From positions 1 through 55,838 of the forward strand of contig CANRSX010000033.1 of the NCBI GenBank assembly GCA_947642555.1: DNA of 55,838 nucleotides. The letters are read 5' to 3'. The first letter of the stretch is position 1, and the number at the start of each line of letters is the position of its first letter. Origin of the DNA: an uncultured Roseburia sp. Lineage in GTDB: Bacteria > Bacillota > Clostridia > Lachnospirales > Lachnospiraceae. Below are positions 52,426-55,838 of this stretch, in pieces. The notes under the pieces are model-generated. The model saw only the letters and a list, made by a program, of their open reading frames with translations, was not told the origin of the DNA and made no database searches. Made by a program: the position numbers and the translations under genes.

Positions 52426-55400
52426 ATGATTGTTGAGACAACTTATGGAAAAATCAGGGGAAGAGAACGGGAAGGCGTACAGATCTTCGCCGGGATTCCC
52501 TACGGAGAAGATTGCGGCGGGCGGAACAGGTTTCTGCCCGCCGCGCCGGTAAAGGGCTGGCACGGCGTAAAGGACTGTACAAAAAATGGGTTTTATGCAA
52601 TGCAGCCGGCGACCGGGGTCTGCGCGTCGCCCATGTATGGGGACTATTTCAGCGGGGGACATCCGGAACGGTTTGGCGTCCTGGATGAGGTGCAGAGCGA
52701 GGACTGTCTGTGCTTAAACGTCATGACGCCGGGTGCGGATGACAGAAGGCGTCCTGTGCTTGTCTATTTTCACGGCGGAGGCCTTGCGGTGGGAAACGGC
52801 TCCATCGTGCTGGGCGCCGATCGTTTTGTAAAAGAACAGGATATTGTCGTGGTGGGGGTTAATCACAGGCTGAACGTCTTTGGTTATCTGTATCTCGGGG
52901 AATTTGACGAACAGTATAAAAGCTCCGGGCTGGCGGGAATTCTTGACCTGGCGCTGGCCTTACGGTGGGTGCGGGACAACATCGTGGCATTTGGCGGAGA
53001 TCCGGAGAAGGTAACCATCATGGGGGAATCCGGCGGCGGTGTAAAAGTAAACTGCCTGCTGAATATGCCGGAGACAAAAGGGCTGTTCCGCTATGCGATC
53101 ATAGAGAGCGGAGCCAGACCTCTCTGTGATAACAGGGAAGAGGCCGCTGGAATCACCAGACAGATTTTTGCGGCACTGTCTCTAAAGCCCGGGGATATCG
53201 CGGGGCTCTGTGAGATCCCTGCGGAACGGCTTTTAGAAGCAGCGCTGCCGTATCTGATGCAGCTGCGCCCGGTGGCGGACGGGATTCATCTGACGGCAGG
53301 GGGAGAGGAAGCGTATCTGACCGAAGCGTATCAGGGGCAGATCCCGCTGATGTTGGGATGCTCGGAGGATGAGTGTGCGATCGACTGGGCGCCGTATGAG
53401 ATCACGGATGAGAATCTGAGGGACTGGATCCAGGATCTTAAGAAGCGTCCGCCCATGGCATCACAGACGAGGATTTACGCGAAAGATCAGCTGGATCGTA
53501 TGATCGAATCCGTTCGGAAATCGTCAGAAAGGCGTCCGACGGTGAAGACGCCGACAGCGGAGGAGCTGTTTTGGAGGATCTCATCCGTGGCGCAGATCGG
53601 GGATATCGGGACATACCACATGGCGATGGAGCGGACAGCGAAGCATACCGCGCCGGTCTGGCTGTATCTGAACCGCTTCGATGCGCCACACTGGATGGAG
53701 CCGAAGAAAAAGTTTTCCTGGCACACCTTTGATCTCCCACTGCAGCTTGGGATTGTGCGTCATCCGGAATGTGAGGAGATCTCGGCCCGGATGCGGGAGG
53801 CCTGGGGCTCTTTTATCCGCGACGGCGTTCCCTCTGTGGCAGGGCTGCAGTGGCCGGAATTTGACAGGAAGAAACAGAAGACAATGATTTTTGACGACAC
53901 CTGTTATATAGAAGAAAAACCGATGGAGACGCTTGTAAAACTGGCGGAAGCTGAGGATCCGGTCATCCTTACTGCAGGCGGACGGATCCAGGGGATCCGA
54001 AGGGACGGCGTCGCGCTGTTTCGCGGCATTCCCTACGGGGACCGCTGCGACGGGGAGCATCGCTTCCTTCCGCCGCGCCCCGCGCCGTCCTGGGAGGGAA
54101 TACTGGACTGCACGAAAAACGGCCCCCTGGCCATACAGCCCGGGAATGCGGGCGAGAAGCTCCCGGACTATTTTACCGCCGGGGAACCGGAAAAGTTTGG
54201 CGTGGAGGGGATCGGGGGAGGCGTGCTGAATGTTGCGGACGGATCGGAACAGAAGGGCACGCTGCAGAGCGAAAACTGCCTGACCGTAAATGTCCTGACG
54301 CCGGGCCTGGATCAGAAAAAGCGGCCTGTGCTGGTCTATATCCATGGAGGCGGGTTCACGACAGGCTCCGGTACGATTACGTTTGGCGCCGACCGGTTTT
54401 CCAAAGAGCATGACATCGTGGTATGCAGCCTGCACCACCGGCTGAATGTATTCGGATTCCTGTATCTGGGGGCATTTGACAAAGCGTATGAAAGCTCCGG
54501 GATGGCTGGAATGCTTGACCTGGTGCTCGGCCTGCGGTGGATTCACGAAAATATCGCGGCGTTTGGCGGGGATCCGAAGAAGGTGACGATCATGGGGGAA
54601 TCCGGTGGCGGAATGAAACTCTGCACTCTGTTAAATATGCCGGAGACCAGGGGACTTTACCGCGGCGCCATCATAGAGAGCGGGTCCGCGAAATCTGGTA
54701 TGGATAAACGGGCGGATGCGGCGGAGACGGCCCGCGGCATTTTGCAGCGTCTTGAGATCGGGGAACATGAAATCGATAAGCTGAAGGATGTGCCGGCAAG
54801 GGAACTGCTCGCGGCGGCAGAGCCTTACATGGATTCCTTTTCTCCGGTGGCGGATGATGTGCATCTTAAGATCTGTGAGCCGGGATACGCCATTGATGAT
54901 CTGGCAGGGGAGATCCCGATTATTGTGGGCTCCTCGGAGGATGAGATGCAGGCCATGTGCTTTGACATGAAACGTCCTGTAATCACGCGTGAGAATCTGA
55001 CAGCGGAACTCACTGAGTATCTGAACAGCCACAGGGAGGGCGGCCTGCCGGAGTATACGCAGGAAAAGGTCAGGGCGATCATCCGGGTTTATCAGAAATA
55101 CGCGAAGGATGACCCGGAGCAGCTTTACTGGTTTATCGCATCCTTCTCTGGTTTTCTTGGAAACGGCGCGTATTTTTATGCGAGGGAGCGTGCCGGTCAG
55201 GGCGGCGCGCCGGTGTACGCGTACTTCAATGCCTTTGACGCGCCGGTGATCGGAGATCCGCAGAAGCGGTTTTCCTGGCATGTCTCGGATCTGCCCCTGC
55301 AGCTGCACATCGTAAACCACCCGGAATGCGAGGAGATCTCCCGCTTCTGGTCGGATGCCTGGTCGGCATTTGTAAAAACGGGAAATCCTTCCACAGACGG

Positions 55401-55518
55401 ACAGGAGTGGCCGGCATACAACGCCGGCGACAGGCCGCTGCTAATTGCAGATAAAACGATAAAAGTAGTAAAAGATTACAGAGGGGAGCTTTGGAGAGCG
55501 CTGTCTCTGACGGAATAA
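52426..55518 (+). CDS. Tandem two-domain type-B carboxylesterase
   Basis: A 1030-aa intracellular protein made of two similar carboxylesterase domains, about residues 1-510 and 515-1030. Both have a complete nucleophile elbow (Ser202 in MGESGGGVK, Ser726 in MGESGGGMK) and an oxyanion HGGG (FHGGGLAVG and IHGGGFTTG). Other paired blocks are SSGLAGILDLALALRW / SSGMAGMLDLVLGLRW. Single-domain members are ~500 aa, so this is a fused internal duplication. No signal peptide is present. As the last gene of an oligosaccharide ABC operon it probably removes acyl or aromatic esters from the imported sugar; that substrate is inferred. Confidence 0.92.
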   Translation: MIVETTYGKIRGREREGVQIFAGIPYGEDCGGRNRFLPAAPVKGWHGVKDCTKNGFYAMQPATGVCASPMYGDYFSGGHPERFGVLDEVQSEDCLCLNVMTPGADDRRRPVLVYFHGGGLAVGNGSIVLGADRFVKEQDIVVVGVNHRLNVFGYLYLGEFDEQYKSSGLAGILDLALALRWVRDNIVAFGGDPEKVTIMGESGGGVKVNCLLNMPETKGLFRYAIIESGARPLCDNREEAAGITRQIFAALSLKPGDIAGLCEIPAERLLEAALPYLMQLRPVADGIHLTAGGEEAYLTEAYQGQIPLMLGCSEDECAIDWAPYEITDENLRDWIQDLKKRPPMASQTRIYAKDQLDRMIESVRKSSERRPTVKTPTAEELFWRISSVAQIGDIGTYHMAMERTAKHTAPVWLYLNRFDAPHWMEPKKKFSWHTFDLPLQLGIVRHPECEEISARMREAWGSFIRDGVPSVAGLQWPEFDRKKQKTMIFDDTCYIEEKPMETLVKLAEAEDPVILTAGGRIQGIRRDGVALFRGIPYGDRCDGEHRFLPPRPAPSWEGILDCTKNGPLAIQPGNAGEKLPDYFTAGEPEKFGVEGIGGGVLNVADGSEQKGTLQSENCLTVNVLTPGLDQKKRPVLVYIHGGGFTTGSGTITFGADRFSKEHDIVVCSLHHRLNVFGFLYLGAFDKAYESSGMAGMLDLVLGLRWIHENIAAFGGDPKKVTIMGESGGGMKLCTLLNMPETRGLYRGAIIESGSAKSGMDKRADAAETARGILQRLEIGEHEIDKLKDVPARELLAAAEPYMDSFSPVADDVHLKICEPGYAIDDLAGEIPIIVGSSEDEMQAMCFDMKRPVITRENLTAELTEYLNSHREGGLPEYTQEKVRAIIRVYQKYAKDDPEQLYWFIASFSGFLGNGAYFYARERAGQGGAPVYAYFNAFDAPVIGDPQKRFSWHVSDLPLQLHIVNHPECEEISRFWSDAWSAFVKTGNPSTDGQEWPAYNAGDRPLLIADKTIKVVKDYRGELWRALSLTE

Positions 55519-55527
55519 ATGAAAGCG

Positions 55528-55569
55528 AAACGCCCCGCGAACCTTGAAAAGAAGATCTGTGGGGCGTTT
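55528..55569 (+). terminator. Terminator of the ABC transporter/esterase operon
   Basis: AAACGCCCC (55528-55536) pairs with GGGGCGTTT (55561-55569), extended by two more pairs, around a ~20-nt loop, with ATT after. It begins 10 bp after the esterase stop and faces the end of the minus-strand gene. Confidence 0.75.
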
Positions 55570-55583
55570 ATTGCATCGAATAT

Positions 55584-55838
55584 CTATAAAGTCCAGTACT
55601 GACGGATATATGTTTCGACAGTTTCGGGAGAAAGATTCATTTTTTCCGTGAGGCGCTCCATCGTCTCTTCTTTTGAGACATTAAGTTCTATGAAGGTTTC
55701 AATCATAGATTTTACCATATTTTCTGTGACTTCCTCGGTGACACGTTCTGTGACTTCCTCAGTGACACGTTCTGTGACTTCCTCGGTGACACGTTCTGTG
55801 ACTTCCTCGGTGACACGTTCTGTGACTTCCTCGGTGAC
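55584..55838 (-). CDS. C-terminus of an Rpn/PD-(D/E)XK transposase-like protein (cut by window edge)
   Basis: The last 84 residues are visible. They start with a repeated VTEEVTER unit (about 39 residues) and end with a helical segment containing KEETMERLTEKMNLSPETVE and a final YIRQYWTL. Such a tail, with a repeat before it and a predicted helix pair, is typical of Rpn-family recombination-promoting nucleases in Clostridia. The nuclease domain lies outside the window, so the name is tentative. Confidence 0.55.
   Translation of the reverse strand, partial: VTEEVTERVTEEVTERVTEEVTERVTEEVTERVTEEVTENMVKSMIETFIELNVSKEETMERLTEKMNLSPETVETYIRQYWTL
55726..55838. repeat. 24-bp coding tandem repeat, 4.7 copies to the window edge
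   Basis: Units start GTGACTTCCTCGGTGACACG (plus strand) and repeat every 24 bp with one base change in the second unit. Read on the minus strand they encode VTEEVTER. The array continues beyond the window. Confidence 0.95.

Noticed and set aside
55726..55838. CRISPR array
   Set aside because: The 24-bp units are adjacent with no spacers and keep a protein frame.

Overview
The window looks like chromosome from a gut-type Firmicute, most probably a Lachnospiraceae/Clostridia member. The reasons are the many AAGGAGG-type ribosome sites, moderately high GC coding DNA, GH78 rhamnosidases with GPH-family sugar transporters and AraC activators, anaerobic-type sulfatases with CxPSR motifs, a YesM-like histidine kinase/AraC response regulator driving an Lpl-type sugar ABC transporter, and an Old-Yellow-Enzyme/FeS reductase. 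The species cannot be named from the sequence alone.

Layout. 0-0.25 kb: end of a tRNA-Asn, a complete tRNA-Cys and a terminator. 0.37-8.6 kb: rhamnoside-use locus (GPH transporter + GH78, divergent AraC regulator, second GH78). 8.7-13.3 kb: a zinc-knuckle protein and two convergent flagellin genes. One carries an HExxH metalloprotease domain in its variable region (flagellinolysin type); the other carries a Thr-rich linker and a beta-sandwich-like insert. 13.3-17.3 kb: CPBP membrane protease, beta-propeller anti-sigma-like membrane protein and ECF sigma factor, with an ECF-type promoter in front of the sigma gene and a consensus sigma-A promoter wrapped in twin operators in front of the protease. 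17.3-18.7 kb: a scar where the N-terminus of a sensor kinase is joined in frame, across an amber stop, to the C-terminal half of a GH78. 18.7-20.7 kb: OYE-family reductase. 20.7-22.3 kb: AT-rich remnant of an AlbA/HATPase regulator, inverted DnaA boxes and a perfect 25-bp hairpin. 22.3-27.7 kb: HEPN-like tail-anchored protein, Lhr-type helicase, SRAP protein.

27.8-30.9 kb: first copy of a ~160-bp terminal-inverted-repeat element, then an ABC-2 permease pair whose ATPase survives only as a Walker-A fragment, then a Phd/RelE toxin-antitoxin pair. 30.9-36.8 kb (minus strand): two sulfatases, an AraC regulator and a GPH transporter, a probable sulfated-glycan unit. 36.8-43.5 kb: second copy of the inverted-repeat element, a 72-bp direct repeat around a broken TA module, and an unusual divergent cluster. 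On the minus strand the cluster has two unknown proteins; on the plus strand it has a short LRR protein, a 37-aa acidic microprotein, a ClpP-type serine protease and a soluble VirD4/TraG-like ATPase. 43.5-46.1 kb: FtsH and a TetR regulator. 46.2-55.5 kb: histidine kinase, response regulator, lipoprotein, two permeases and a 1030-aa tandem carboxylesterase. 55.6 kb-end: C-terminus of an Rpn/transposase-like protein with 24-bp repeats.

The best candidate for an undescribed system is the ClpP + VirD4-like ATPase + LRR + microprotein cluster with its divergent two-gene partner (37.8-43.4 kb). The protease-bearing flagellin opposite a decorated flagellin is the clearest striking biology, although that protein family is already known. 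All family assignments come from reading motifs by eye; no database search was run.
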